The notes under the pieces were generated by a model. That model saw only the letters and a program-made list of their open reading frames with translations. It did no database searches and was not told the DNA's origin. DNA of 64,000 nucleotides from Juglans regia (taxonomy: Eukaryota; Streptophyta; Magnoliopsida; Fagales; Juglandaceae): the NCBI RefSeq assembly GCF_001411555.2, contig NC_049905.1:8523053-8587052 (forward strand), given 5' to 3'. This document shows positions 27,616 through 40,325 of this stretch, one piece after another. The position numbers and the translations under genes are program-made. Numbering within the stretch: position 1 is the stretch's first letter; each line of letters starts with the position of its first letter.

Positions 27616-28711
27616 ATATCGGGAAATATCTGCATTCCATCCAATGAGCAAGAAACTTCGATCTTTGCTTGTTTTAAAGACCCGAAGCGTTCAAAATATT
27701 GACCAAAACTGAGCGTCCTTACAGGGATATATATCTACTATCTAGAAAAAAGCATGCAGCACAGCACGCATGATGTCAGATATTCTTCTGCAGTGCGCAG
27801 AACGCCAGGGTTTGGGTTGATGTATCAATCATGTGTACGGTTTATCCAATTTGAAAAGAAAACATGCATATATTTATATCATATATATATATATTATAAA
27901 TGATATTTGTAGCACTGCCATAGTCATGAGTACATAAAAAAATAATAATATTTATATTACAATGATCTGGTCAAGGTTAATATTTCCGGGCTAGGGAAGG
28001 TTCTTGACAATTTCCAGTTAGATGCATTGCTATTCTAGTATATATTCTTTTCTCTCTTTAATTAGTTTTAACATGTCTACATACAGTAGTATACGATGAT
28101 GAGGAGCCGTCAACTACTACTACTTTACGTTTGTTCTTGATCAGGCTTTAATTTTCCGGGAATGTTCTTCCCAAATATTATGTGTTATAATTTGGTGAAC
28201 ATGCATGATTTTCTAATCTTGTTTAGAAAATCTCATCAGCCAGCTAGCTCGCATGAAAATTTAATTTAGTTATTTTCCAGCTTGTGGCCGCCTACAGCTA
28301 GCATCGTGACGTTTATGCTGGATGTCACGAATAATCAACCAATTTGGAGTACTTAATTCCCACAAAATGGGACGAGCTAGAAGGTTGTAGAAACTTAACT
28401 TGGGCCAAATTATTCTACTACTTCTAGACGTTCAGGGCTTATTAGATATACATGGATGCGTGCATTTTGTATAGCATTTTTTTTAAAAAAAGTAGTTTTT
28501 TATTTTTATTTTTTTTATTTCTTAATTTTTTAATTTTTTTAAAGGTAAAGTTGCATAGCATTTTGTAAAAGTGGTAGGATTTATATGAATTATTTATAAT
28601 TATTTCTGTAGTACATGAATTCATAGCATTTATGAAACATTATAAATCTTAATATGAATGCATATATATTTGAAGTTTATATGACTTGTCTGATGATTAA
28701 AATATGAGTCA
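27616..28711. other. Intergenic, no gene seen
   Basis: Mixed unique-looking sequence. The only open frames are short and lysine/phenylalanine-rich, as expected from A/T runs. Confidence 0.5.
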
Positions 28712-28905
28712 TATTAGATATATTTGTAGACTGTGTAAGTCTCGCGCTTCAATTTAAAAAATAGTAAAACACACCATTAAAAAGTATCTAGGAATTTTCA
28801 TTCGAATTCCGAATTTACCATTTCAGTCCTAAATCTATCTTTTTAAAAAAAAAAAAAAAAAAAAATACGCGAGACTTGCATACTCTATGACTGTATAAAT
28901 AATTT
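28712..28905. mobile_element. Foldback MITE, TCTCGCG family
   Basis: The left arm is TGTGTAAGTCTCGCGCTTC and the right arm reversed is TATGCAAGTCTCGCGTATT. The two arms share AAGTCTCGCG exactly. A half-element with the same core lies at about 11030-11120. Confidence 0.65.
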
Positions 28906-29490
28906 TTTTATAAAATATTGAAAACAGATAATTATACGAAATCTAATCCGCTCAAGCTGTGTACCAAATCAATATATCAGTCCAAATCTCCAGGCTGGTG
29001 GAAGTTTCTTTGGATTTATTAATACACACAAATAGATATATATATCGTACTAAACAGTTAAAGAAAATTGCATTAAAATGATATAAAGTCAAAGTCTCAA
29101 ACAAGTGGTACGTCATGCATGATTCACCCTCATTTGCGACCGTCGGCTAAGATGCCGACGCCATCGTTAAGTTAGTGGGGAATTATGCAATTTGACTCAA
29201 GTTTCTTACTTGCAGCAATTGGATGAACCTAGACATCAAAACTAATGTTTTTGCTAAGTTTGAGTAATTCAACCCATTTTAGAATTTTATAGGGATGGGA
29301 TTTAAAACTTTATACATTTGTATATGGATAATACATCATTTCTGTATTTCTAGAAGTTCCAACTCTTCTTCCGTCGCTTATAATATAAGATAATTTTTTA
29401 CATCTAAACTATCAAAATTAATAATGTATCATATTCTCAAATTACAAAAAAGGGGTAAAGCTACATCTAATATCGAATATGAAATATTTG
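28906..29490. other. Intergenic, no gene seen
   Basis: No coding signal; a small GACCGTCGGC/ATGCCGACG patch at about 29138-29161 is the only GC-rich spot. Confidence 0.5.
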
Positions 29491-29872
29491 TTCGTTTGAA
29501 TACTTGGAATATTTTAAAATATCTGTGAATAGTAATGAAATGATTTGTGAATGGCAGTGAAATAGTTTGAGTTGAGATGTTTTATTAGATTTTGAGAAAT
29601 GAGAGAGAACAAGTTGAATAAAAATATTAAAAAGTTAAAAATTGTTTGAATATAATTTTTATTTTAAAATTTTAAAATATTGTATTATTTTTTGTGTTTT
29701 ATTTAAAATTTTAAGAAAATTGTATTGGATTTTTGTGTTTGGATAATGATTAGGTAATGATTATATGAAAAAAATTAAAAAATTAAAAACTTGAAATTGA
29801 AAAGTATTTTGTATTTGAGTGATGTTTGAGAATGAAATATCTAATAATATTCTAGTGTCCAAACTAGCTCGA
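29491..29872 (+). repeat. MITE family A, long form
   Basis: It contains TGTGAATAGTAATGAAATGA, GAGTTGAGATGTTTTATTAG and a long AT core and ends in GTGTCCAAACTAGCTCG. It has the same design as 40651-41024. Confidence 0.7.
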
Positions 29873-29881
29873 AATGTCTAT

Positions 29882-31364
29882 TTAGGTTGTGTTTGGGTAA
29901 CCAAGTATTTTCAACACTTTTTAAATATTTTCGTACTTTTGAAAATACTTCACATATCAAACAACTTCAAATACTCTCAATAGGACCCACAAACTCACTT
30001 CAATCTCTACTCATAACTATTCACAAATATTCTATAATACTTATTACTATTATATATAAATAAAAAATAAAATCATTATAATATTTATTACTATTAAATA
30101 TATAAATAAATCATTATAATATATAAATAAATAAATAAATCACTATAATATATAAATAAAAAATATTTATCACTATTATATATAAATAAAAAATAAAATC
30201 ACTATAATATATAAATAAAAAATAAAATCATTATAATATATAAATAAAAAATAAATCACTATAATATATAAATAAAAAATAAAATCGCTATAATATATAA
30301 ATAAAAAATAAAATCATTATAATATATAAATAAAAAATAAATCACTACAATATATAAATAAAAAATAAAATCGCTATAATATATAAATAAAAAATAACAT
30401 CATTATAATATACAAATAAAAATAAAATCATTATAATATATAAATAAAAAATAAAATCACTATAATATATAAATAAAAAATAAATCACTATAATATATAA
30501 ATAAAAAATATTTATCACCATTATATATAAATAAAAAATAAAATCATTATAATATATAAATAAAAAATAAAATCACTATAATATATAAATAAAAAAATAA
30601 AATCATTATAATATATAAATAAAAAATAAAATCACTATAATATATAAATAAAAAATAAAATCACTATAATAAAATAACTATAATATATAAATAAAAAATA
30701 AAATCACTATAATATATAAATAAAAAATAAAATCACTATAATATTTATCACTATAATATATAAATAAAAAATAAAATCATTATAATATTTATCTCTATTA
30801 TATATAAATAAAAAATAAAAACACTAAAATATATAAATAAAAATAAAATCACTATTATATATAAATAAAAAATAAAATACTATAATATTTATCACTATTA
30901 TATATAAATTAAAAATAAAATCATTATAATATTTATCACTATTATATATAAATTAAAAATAAAATCATAATAATATTTATCAGTATTATATATAAATTAA
31001 AAATAAAATCATTATAATATTTATCATCATTATATATAAAAGTAAAAGAAAATCATTATAATATTTATCATTATTATATATAAAAGTAAAATAAAATCAC
31101 TATAATATTTATTAATATTAAAAAATCACTATAATAAAATCATTATAATATTTATTATTAAAAATCAAATCACTATAATATTTATGGGACCTACACATTT
31201 TTCAACTACCTACTCAAAAGTCAACAACTCGACATACTTCACACATTCAAACAACTCAAAATACTCTCAATGGGACCCACAAACTCACTCTAATCTCTAC
31301 TCATAACTATTCACAAACATTCTCAACACTTCTCAACACTTTTCAACATCCAAACATACCCTTA
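29882..31364. mobile_element. Tourist-like MITE expanded by an internal array
   Basis: The element (29885-31361) is flanked by TTA on both sides. It starts GGTTGTGTTTGG and ends with the reverse of GGGTATGTTTGG (10 of 12 identical). 3-bp TTA duplications with such ends are typical of PIF/Harbinger-related Tourist elements. Two direct copies of an about 85-bp block (CCCACAAACTCACT and CTCATAACTATTCACAAA) lie at about 29950-30034 and 31238-31322, one on each side of the array. No coding sequence. Confidence 0.65.
30045..31185. repeat. 29-bp AT-rich tandem array
   Basis: The unit is 29 bp: TATAATATATAAATAAAAAA followed by TAAAATCAC. It recurs about 35-40 times with small length changes and a second variant containing TATTTATCACTATTAT. 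It is nearly free of G. It sits inside the Tourist-like element. Confidence 0.92.
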
Positions 31365-31432
31365 ATCTTTTTCTTGAGAGAGATAGAGAGAGAGAGAGAG
31401 TGTTAAGGTAAAGTTTATTTCGTTTGAATAGA

Positions 31433-31856
31433 TTAAAAAAAGGAAAATGCTAGAGCTCCCGCTGGGAGCTCCCGCTGGAGCTCTAGTGTATTTTTTTATG
31501 TGTATTTTTTAATTCTTTTTTTTATGTAGATGTTTTTAATAATTTTAAATATTTTTAAAAAATAAAAAAATTTATAATATTATTAAATAATACTTGCTTA
31601 ATCACGAAGTAAAATATAAAATATTTTTATATGATTTTTTATTTTACTTCGTGATTAAGGAAGTATTTTTTAATAATTTTTTTTTTTACTTCTTGATTAA
31701 GAAAGTGTTTTTAATGATGTTCTAAATTTATTTTATTTTTTAAAAAATATTAAAAAAAATTATATAAAAAACAACTTAAAAAAAAACATATACAAAAATA
31801 CACTACAGCCCCAGCGGGAGCCCCCAGCGGGGGCTGTAGCACGATCCTTAAAAAAA
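31433..31856. mobile_element. Foldback MITE with possible 9-bp TSD
   Basis: The element at 31442-31847 (406 bp) is flanked by TTAAAAAAA on both sides; this is low-complexity, so the duplication is less sure. The left end GGAAAATGCTAGAGCTCCCG pairs with the reversed right end GGATCGTGCTACAGCCCCCG, with CGCTGG repeats in each arm. The inside has TTACTTCGTGATTAAG inverted to CTTAATCACGAAGTAA. Confidence 0.72.
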
Positions 31857-32447
31857 AAGGGATAGATCTAGAAGGGAAGGGGACAAAAAACGAGAAGGAA
31901 AGAGGAGAGGAGAGGGAACATTGTCCAATGGGGCCAAACTGGAATTGATTATAGAAGGGAAAATGAGAGGGGAGCGGCTTGCTTTTGCAAATCATCCTTG
32001 TGACTGCAAGAAGTTTACCTGTTTGGCGGTGTCTTTAATAGAGATTTATTTGAAAATTAGGTTAAAACAAGCTTTTAAATTAGGAAGGAGAGCAGTGAAT
32101 ACTGAACCCTCCTTCCATTGTTTTTGTTTGTTTGTTCTTTTTTCCTGTCAAGAGGTCGAGGGTCCCTTTAAAGACTCTAGAACTGCTCAAAATTTGTGTT
32201 CTTTTCCCATCTCTTTACCTGTTCTTCTGTGTTGGAACTAAGATACACTATCAACTCTAATCGTGAGTGCTTTGAGCATTGATGTTAAGACAGCCAAATC
32301 AAGCTTGTTCACCACCATGTCAGATTCTCAGTGCAGAGGTGCAATGCAAGTAACTTTTGTAAAGAAAATGGTAGGCGACCCACCCCTGCAGAGCAAATCT
32401 AGGTCCCGTGCACCACACCCTCTAAAGTTTCCCTACACGGAATTAGT
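31857..32447. other. Intergenic, weak open frames only
   Basis: Frames of up to about 106 codons exist here but none resembles a known protein. It may be unique spacer or a transcript end. Confidence 0.4.
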
Positions 32448-32560
32448 TAACGCCTCGTTTGTTTTTAAAGATGAGATGAGATGAGATTTTTTTAGACATT
32501 TGTGAATACTATTGAGATATGTTGAGTATAAATGAAATAAGATGAGATAAGAAATCGCTG
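32448..32560 (+). repeat. MITE family A fragment
   Basis: The left end GCCTCGTTTGTTTTTAAAGA then GATGAGATGAGATGAG is intact; the copy ends early after AAATAAGATGAGATAAG. Confidence 0.65.
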
Positions 32561-33095
32561 GTTTTTCACTGGGGAGGTGTGGCCCCAAAGGGTTGTTTGC
32601 ACCTATGAGGTGTTGAACATTGGAACTTGAAAGGAGTGATACCCCAAGACCAAGGCCTCCCCCTTGTAAACATACCTCTCCTGCATGGTCTTTGAATTCT
32701 CACAACTTGCAGGACTTTCAGAACACTAAACCCATTTTCACTATTTAATCCAAAGAAAACGATGAAGCTATAGCAATGCAGAAATAGTAGAACATCAGAT
32801 TCAAGAAAGCGAAGATGTGGGATGATGGCAACAAAAACTAAAAGCTTACGAGCCAAAATCTCTTTAGCAGTCATTGAACAAGTCCCATAATGGTGCACAT
32901 TGTTATTGTTATTCCTTCTTGAAAATCTTACCCTGTAATGCAATTCTATCTAAACTAGTTTACAATTTAGGACTAAAACAAATAAATCTGACTTTACCTA
33001 TGTAATTTTAAAGGAGAACCTGAACCGGAACCTCTTTTATATAAATTAAAAATATCAATCTTTAACTAACTAATTCAAATACCGGAAATGAAAAT
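32561..33095 (-). other. Downstream region of the ALP1-like gene
   Basis: A 125-codon minus-strand frame (32566-32943) lies here, but it has no recognisable domain. It is better read as 3'UTR or spacer. Confidence 0.4.
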
Positions 33096-36000
33096 TTAGT
33101 TAGGAGGCAACCTTCCAGACAGGTACATTGACAGCTTATCTCTCAGATGCACACCCTTTATGTCGACAGTTCCACAAATCTGCTGGTGGTAACCAGGGTC
33201 ATGGTTGTGAGACAAAGGTGCTTCATCCTGCACATCATCCATATCAATAAGAATGTTATGAAGTAGACAGCAAACAAGAATAATCCTCGGCAGCCTATGC
33301 TTGTCGGGTCTCCACATTACTCCTTGGATGATCCTCCACGTCTCTTTCAACCTTGCCAATGCCCTTTGTGCCACCATCAGAGTGGCATGATGCCGCCTGT
33401 TGAACTCTTCCCTCGACTCTGGGAGTTCTGTGCCTTCATAGGGGATGATAAGATAAGGCAATAAGGGATAGCCCAAGTCGCCAATTATGTAGTCCCTTAT
33501 TTCTGATCCTTCAGAGAGCTCTAAATCTTTGCCAGTCAATCTCACTCCTTTATTACAGAGTTCGTAGAAGTTTGAACTCTGAAACACTGACCAGTCTTTC
33601 ATTTTTCCTGGCCATCCAGTGACTATGTCCCGGAACCTCATGTCTGGGTCCACAATTGCCTGCAACACCATGCTATGATTCTTCTCAGGATCGAGCCACA
33701 CATTACTTGTGGGGTCCGATGCAGGCAAACACATCATGATGTGGGTGGTATCAATCACACCACAACAATTAGGGAGGCCTCGCATTCTCTTGAATTTAGA
33801 TTTTATCTCTGTCATTTCTGTATCAGATGAAGGCCAATTCAGGTGGTGAAGCCCTCTTTCTTCCATGGATTCCACAAAACGCCAGGTCACTTGGGAGACA
33901 GTTGAGTGGTTCAACCCAAATGAATCGCCAACTGTCACTAGTGACTCACCAGAGCTCAGTCTTCTTAAAGCTACAGCTACTTGATCACATAAAGACATAG
34001 GCTTGCCATTTGCAAACACAAAATGCGCAGACTTAGCTATCATATCTTCCTTCACAAGTGAGCATATGTAGTCAAAGGTTTTTCTGGACACCTTAAAAAC
34101 AGATTCAAACCTATCTATACCCTTGGAGGGAGTTGGAAGACCTGCAGTGAGAAGCGGAGCAAAGAGAAAGTCACAACTCACAAATGTGTGGCATTTAAAT
34201 TAGGCCCCAGCGCTCTTTGTAGGATTTAGAAATACTTAAGAAAGAACTGATACTATCTCAATCTTCAATGTCTAGCAAAGTCACTTTGTAACAGATGACA
34301 TAAAGAGCATAAATATAAATAACATAATATGAAGAGTATAATTTTGTTTGCTGTATAATCAGAAGGGATTCTCAAAAACTAAGGTGTTGGAAAAATAAAA
34401 AATAAGAACGTAATGCAGCCAAAAGAATCAATTTATTGTGTTAATTCATACATGCAAAACATTGAAACTTATATACAAGAAGACGACTAAGATAAAGGCA
34501 TGATAAGATAAGATTGTTGACCAATATAATAAGTAATCTTTTTTACAGCACTCATTGACCACAAGATCATTTAGATGTGACTTGCAGTTATAAGATTGAG
34601 AGCTACTTTGTACTAACCAATTTTCCATAGTGAAGTCATTTCAGCTTAAGCAGAACCCAGTCCAACCTCGTCCCAAAACAAAGACAAAAATATAGATCAT
34701 GGAGTGTTAGATGGCTTTGGAGTCTAAATATGTATCAAATGAGTGATACATGTTAGACGGCTTTGAAATGTTTTTTTGATGGGACCAGACCTATCAAACT
34801 GAAATGTTATAACGTGAACCACCACACTTGGCTGTTAACGGCCAGAGCTACAGCAACTATAGGATGCAGTCCATTCAAGTGTAGATGGGTTACAATACTG
34901 TATAAGACGGAGAAAGGGAAGAGGAGACAAATAAGTGGATTGTTCTGGCTTTCGTTGTTTGATTTGCAGGTGAAGGGAGGAAAAAGAAAGTATGAAGGAA
35001 AAATTCCAAATCCCAAAATTATTTTCAGTCTTTTTTGAAAATGTATTGAATTTTAGTAGAAGGTACACATACTTCTCACAAACAAAGATACATTAATTAA
35101 TAATTAAAATTTTAAGGAGAGAGATAAAAAATAAACTAATAATAAATTGAGTGAGTTATAACCTATTCGTGTTTTACATTCATATCACCTAACATAAAAC
35201 TATCAAATGTGAATGAAATCAAACAATTTAGAGCAAGAGCTAGCTCATTTCTAGTCTACCTATGAAAAGTATCTTGTTGCTATCAATGGACCTGGAAAAA
35301 TACCTCCATTCCAAGTTTTCGGATGTTTGGAACCATCTATGAGTGCAATACTTTGGAAGGTCATGTCAATAAATATTCGTCACGGGGTGCACTACTAGTG
35401 GATATAATCATCCAAAGCATATTCATTTGTTAATAATTTCCCAACTTGTCAGCCTCATGTGGCAATTCATCCTGCATGACTGCTATTAATGGTTTAATGA
35501 ATGTTTCAAGGTTTTAGAAAACCACTAGTTCCCCACTAAACAGAAGCAAAATCACAGCCATAAATGTCTTGAAGTTCCCTTCAAACTTAACTTTTAGCAA
35601 ATACTTGAATCAATTTTAAGCTTCAAATTACAGAGAACGCAAAACTATGGTGTACACTATGAATAAACTAAAATGTACCTAAGTTTCAAAACCTTATGAG
35701 AACTACGATTTGTACTCTATTTGAGAATTGATTGAGACCATTTAATTGAGCAGCCAGTAACTGATTCCAAAACTAACATTTGAAATTCCTATAGCAGTCA
35801 GTAACTGATTCCAAAACTAGAATTTGAAAGTCCTACAGCAGCAATACACCACACAACATTCACTAATACAGCTGCATTCATCATATTCACTCACATTCTG
35901 CATTCATACACGAAACATCTTTTTATATTGACTCTTTTGGATTTTATCTCAACTAAAGTAAGGATTCACCTGAAGTGGAACAGTGTTTACAAAAAACAAT

Positions 36001-38264
36001 TATATATCTATGATTACTACCTTTATCATATTCTATGAATGGAAAATTCTATACACCATACTACCATACCACTAAGTATGATGTGACACATTTATCACCA
36101 TTAAATGATCATTTATTGCATGCTTCTTTATCATTTAATGGTGATGAATGTGCCACATACCACTTAGCATGATCAAAATAGGATGAAAGTGTGGTGTATA
36201 ACATTACTCTATTACCCAAGAAATGGTGACAGAAAATACATATTGAAATCAGAATAACGCCCTACAAATCAAACTAAGTTAATTACTAAATTTCATCATT
36301 TAGTCTACATACAGCAAATTATATTTATAAGCAAATGTGACACGTGAAACAGTTGCTACTAGCCTTTTCCTGCCCCAATATGATCTTACGTTTCTTGAGA
36401 TGTAACAGCAGGGCAGCTAACCCAGGAACACATTCATAAATATACCTATTCAACGGAGATGATTGAAACAGGTCTAATGCAGCTGCTAATATCATGCATG
36501 AAGAAATTACTATTTTGAATTTTCTTTGAAAGGATGACCTCATTAGCATATATGAATAAATCGATACCTAAAAATAGTGACCAAAAAAATGAACAACCCA
36601 ACCATATTGCTGCACTAAACAAGCTGGCTTATTTCTCTGCACCAACTTTAATGAACAAGTGAAGATGGAAGGAAAGCCAGACTTGATATACATTTAAGCA
36701 TCAAAATGAGAATTACTCCATGAGTAAATTGTTCCATCTTATAAAAAACCAATCATATTAAACCCGTGGTTGTACAAGTGTTGAGAATCTACAAACTTAG
36801 AAGCTCGAAAATTAATGAGTGCATGTATGAGTGTGTATAGAACTGATGGTGAAATGTTCCTTTTTCTCTTTTTTGGAGAAGTAAACTCTATTTGATCACT
36901 ATTTAGTCCAGATGTATCCTTCTCTCGACCATTTTATACAAACCCATGCAAAAGATCAATCATCATATTCTTTAGGCAACATGGCCTGAAGACCATCGGC
37001 AGCACAACTCATGAATGGTATAATTAACAAAAACTCTCTTGACTACAACATCTATTGATTCTTATTTTTGAACTTTTTCCTACTCCAGTTGATATAATGA
37101 GCCTCTTTACAACCAGTTCCATCTGTAGTAGCAGAGTGCCAATTGATTTGCCACTTCAAGTAATTCTCAAAACAATTTTCGCTTTCAAACTCTCTCTAAT
37201 GGAAACATTTGAGAATTTTCTATTTTGATGTAAGACTTGGTAGTATTGGTCCATAAAATTTGCTTTAAAAGATAAAAAATGAGTCTCTAAGTAAAAACCT
37301 TACACAACCATACGATAATTTTGAAATAAAAAGAAAAAATAAAAAGAAATAGGGAAAAAGACAAGAAGAGGCAACTTTACTATTAAAGCCTGTAACATGG
37401 GCAGGCTATATAATGGAAGCAGTGAGTCAGCGACCACACTGAACATAAACAATCTAATATTCTAAAGAATTCTCCAAAATCCAGACAGTTAACCCTATCA
37501 TCATTCAAATACCCTATTTTTTTCTCTAATCGGCATAAAGGGACTGAATCATTTCATGGTAAAGTAGGATTATCATTTAAAAGATAATAACAATGCTCCT
37601 CGAATTTACAAACTAGATAACACACCTAAGATTACTGTTTTAACATATATCTTCTTCTATAAGCAATAAATTTCATTAAAATGCGCAAAAGGCAATCCAC
37701 AAGCATTCTCCAACAAGAAAGATATCATTCTCGTCTTAGACGGGATCATTAGTATCTGATTTAGTTTTATTCTACTTTCTACATTCTATAAGAAAATCAA
37801 ACGAGAATGTCCGCAGATGTTTGAGACCCCGCTGCTGAGCCGGAGTGATTCAGGATGCTAAAAAGATGATTTTAAACTAAGATTAGGAATCCTTCTAACA
37901 TACAACTATATCTGTGGTATGTCAATATATAAACCGTACGAGAAATAAAGCATAAACCCATTTGAATTAGACAAAATTAAATTCAACCCACCCACTAAAA
38001 TCCATCAATTATAAATAGAAAGCTACATACCCATTATACCAAGAACGATCATCAAGAGCAACAACATCAACATATATAGCACAACCGAAAAAGAAAAAAA
38101 TAGGAAGGCAATCATAATCTCAAAGAAGATATACCATTGATTCTCCTTGAGAACTCATCCCACCAATCTAGAGGCCCCTCCTCCGGGGACCCAGAAGCAG
38201 AAGCATTTTCCTCACGCTTCTTCTCTATCTTTTTCCTCTTTCTGAACCCTCTTACAGGACCCAT
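33096..38264 (-). CDS. ALP1: ALP1-like protein, domesticated PIF/Harbinger transposase
   Basis: Two coding exons (38135-38264 and 33096-34141) join in frame to 391 residues across a 4-kb GT-AG intron. The start MGPVRGFRKRKKIEKKR carries a basic, nuclear-type signal and leads into DWWDEFSRRING, as in Arabidopsis ALP1 (about 396 residues). The rest is a DDE_Tnp_4-type transposase fold: FESVFKVSRKTFDYICSL, GLNHSTVSQVTWRFVES, CCGVIDTTHIM (Asp174), GWPGKMKDWSVFQSS (Asp226). Where active transposases have the third acid (VER), this protein has AQRA (Gln302), as in ALP1, so it should not transpose. Arabidopsis ALP1 is known to antagonise Polycomb silencing through PRC2; the same role here is inferred. 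No inverted repeats flank the gene. A 5'UTR intron with acceptor near 38307 is likely, so an in-frame upstream ATG is probably not used. Confidence 0.93.
35755..35842. repeat. Tandem duplication, 44-bp offset
   Basis: CAGTAACTGATTCCAAAACT followed by A(AC/GA)ATTTGAAA occurs twice with few mismatches, inside the ALP1 intron. Confidence 0.85.
36041..36210. mobile_element. Foldback MITE with strong hairpin
   Basis: Arms at 36081-36109 and 36130-36158 pair at 27 of 29 bases (ATGTGACACATTTATCACC and so on), with an outer pair CTATACACCATACT / reversed TATACACCACACT. It lies in the ALP1 intron, so the transcript would fold here. No target duplication is clear. Confidence 0.75.
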
Positions 38265-38800
38265 CAGCGGAAACAACCCAATTGAATCAAAACCCAGAAA
38301 CCCACCTGCTTCAAACAACCACAATCATAAAATAACTGGACAAGTATTCACCAAAAAAGAAAAAAAAAAAAAAAACCCATTCGTGATAATACAATAATAT
38401 ATACCACGAGCACAGGAAGATCACAAAACAATGATGAAAGAGGAAGTGGCTCGTAACATGCAAGGAAAGCTTTCAACAGAGACCGTTAGTTGCTGTGTTT
38501 CAATAGCTGCTTGCGTGCGTAGGTCTGTATAGGTGTTTGAAGCATGCAAGAAAAGAGGAAGCTTGATGAAATAGAAAGAGAAAGAGAGATGGAGAAACTA
38601 TATGCGGTTAAACGGATGGAAAATCCAAGCAACACATCTGGGTTGGTGGCTGTTTAAGACAATGTGGCAGGAAAACTGAAAAACATTGACACACAGATGC
38701 TTTGGCAGAGAGTCTCGCTCTCACTCCACATTTTAGATTTCCCAGTGACGAAGTCTTGCTTTAAAGAGGTTTGCTTCGTTTAGCTGGAGTCCTTCATATT
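38265..38800 (-). promoter_or_regulatory. 5'UTR and promoter region of the ALP1-like gene
   Basis: A donor-like GTGGTATATATT near 38403 and an acceptor near 38307 suggest one UTR intron. Upstream sequence is GA-rich (about 38560-38600). Limits are inferred. Confidence 0.4.
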
Positions 38801-40123
38801 TATATTTTGGAAAAAGTAAAAAGCATCTTCTCATGCCAATGATAACATTGTTTTGAAGAAATTAAGGATCGATTTTTGGTTAAAATGACAAACATACCAT
38901 TTAAATTTTCCAGAAACTGGTAAAGAGGCTGTGATCCCTTGCAACATAGTAAGAACGAATTTTCACTGCCAAGGCTAATTTGGTCATTTGCTGGTAATAA
39001 AATGGAAAAGGCTTTTATCCTACAATATATATATATATATATATTTCGAGAGTACGAAACTCCAATTTTATTTTAAAAAAATTAATAGCAAAAATTGAGT
39101 GATAATTTGGATGAAGCTCCGGTGAACTTCGCCGCTATCGGCGTGGAAGCTTCTTTTTCTTCGGTGTCAAATTTACCAAAACACTTATATAATATATGGT
39201 ATATACATCTTAGACAAAACTGGTTTGTTGCATTTTAGGCATTAAGATTAGTGTCTTTTATCTTTACTTGATGTATAGTTGGGTATAGATTTAAGTTCTA
39301 GATTTTAGAACATATTTTTGCAAAACTCTTCGTTTCGAAATTTATGCAACCGCAAAGTATTTATTATTTTTGTAAAATATACTGTTCTGTCAAAAGTGAT
39401 GGTTATCAATAAATAACGGCTCGATAGCACAATAAAAACCCATATCATACAGTATTTAAGTGAATAAAATTTGTTGGATATTATCAAAATGGCAACTCAA
39501 TTCAAAAACCTTTTAATCATCAAAATATATTTTTCTTCTTTTAAAAAAAAAAAAAAAAATCCCATATAAGCTTTTACTCAGTTTCCGTAATAAAAAAAAA
39601 AAATTATGTTCAAAATAACTATCACAAATATTTTTAAAAAAACACACATTTTACAATTTTTTTTAAAAACTTATTTCCAATAAGCCCATTCTTTCACAAG
39701 CACCAAAAAGGACATAATTTAGAAAAAAATTTCAAACCAGGCCCATCACTTTTATAAAACACCAAAAACAATCTTTTCTAAAAAAATTCTCTCAATAATT
39801 TAATAAATCCCAACAAAATCGCCAATCCAAACATGTCTGAACCGACAATTAAAAAACTGAGTTGCTATAGAAATTAGTTTTAGGAATATTTGCCGAAAAT
39901 CTTTCCAAAATAAAAAATAAAAAAATAAAAAATCGTAGTAGGAAATTGCTCTTTTTTACTTTTTATGAAAAAAGGTGAGTATTTCTTTTATTGGTTTGCG
40001 CCTTGCGGAGTGTGTAATACTTTTTTCCTCCCCCTCTCTCTCTCTCTCTCTCTTGGTTAGACAAATTTATTTTTAAAGAAAAACTATGTAAAGAACGTTG
40101 GAGACAAAAACAAATACTCTAAG
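38801..40123. other. Intergenic, no gene seen
   Basis: AT-rich, with a (TA)n run at about 39026-39045 and (TC)n at about 40035-40055. No coding signal. Confidence 0.5.
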
Positions 40124-40325
40124 GTCTCGTTTTGATATAAAAATAATTTTATTTTATTTTATTATTATAATTTTTTAAAATTTTTGAATAAAATATAATA
40201 AATAATTTAATTTTTTTAAATTTTAAAACAATAATTGTATTAAAAAATAATATTATAATAATATTTTATTCAATTTTTAACTTTCATATAAAATTATCTT
40301 ATCTCGTATCATTATCTAAACGGAT
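40124..40325 (-). repeat. MITE family A copy
   Basis: Left GGTCTCGTTTTGATATAAAA, right CTTATCTCGTATCATTATCT with TAAACGGATA; AAAACAATAATTGTATTAAA core. Confidence 0.7.

Larger units (their letters stand above)
34142..38134 (-). other. 4-kb intron of the ALP1-like gene
   Basis: It begins GTATATC on the minus strand and ends CTGCAG. Apart from a 44-bp-offset duplication (35755-35842) and a foldback element (36041-36210) I see no gene. Short frames in it are not supported. Confidence 0.75.

Noticed and set aside
30045..31185. CRISPR-like array
   Set aside because: Units are directly adjacent with no unique spacers; it is an AT-rich tandem repeat in a plant genome.
32566..32943. 125-codon minus-strand frame behind the ALP1-like gene
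   Set aside because: No recognisable domain or start context; better explained as 3'UTR or spacer.
38265..38324. Upstream in-frame ATG that would lengthen the ALP1-like protein by 20 residues
   Set aside because: A good acceptor site lies between it and the MGPVRG start, and the known family start is MGPVRG.
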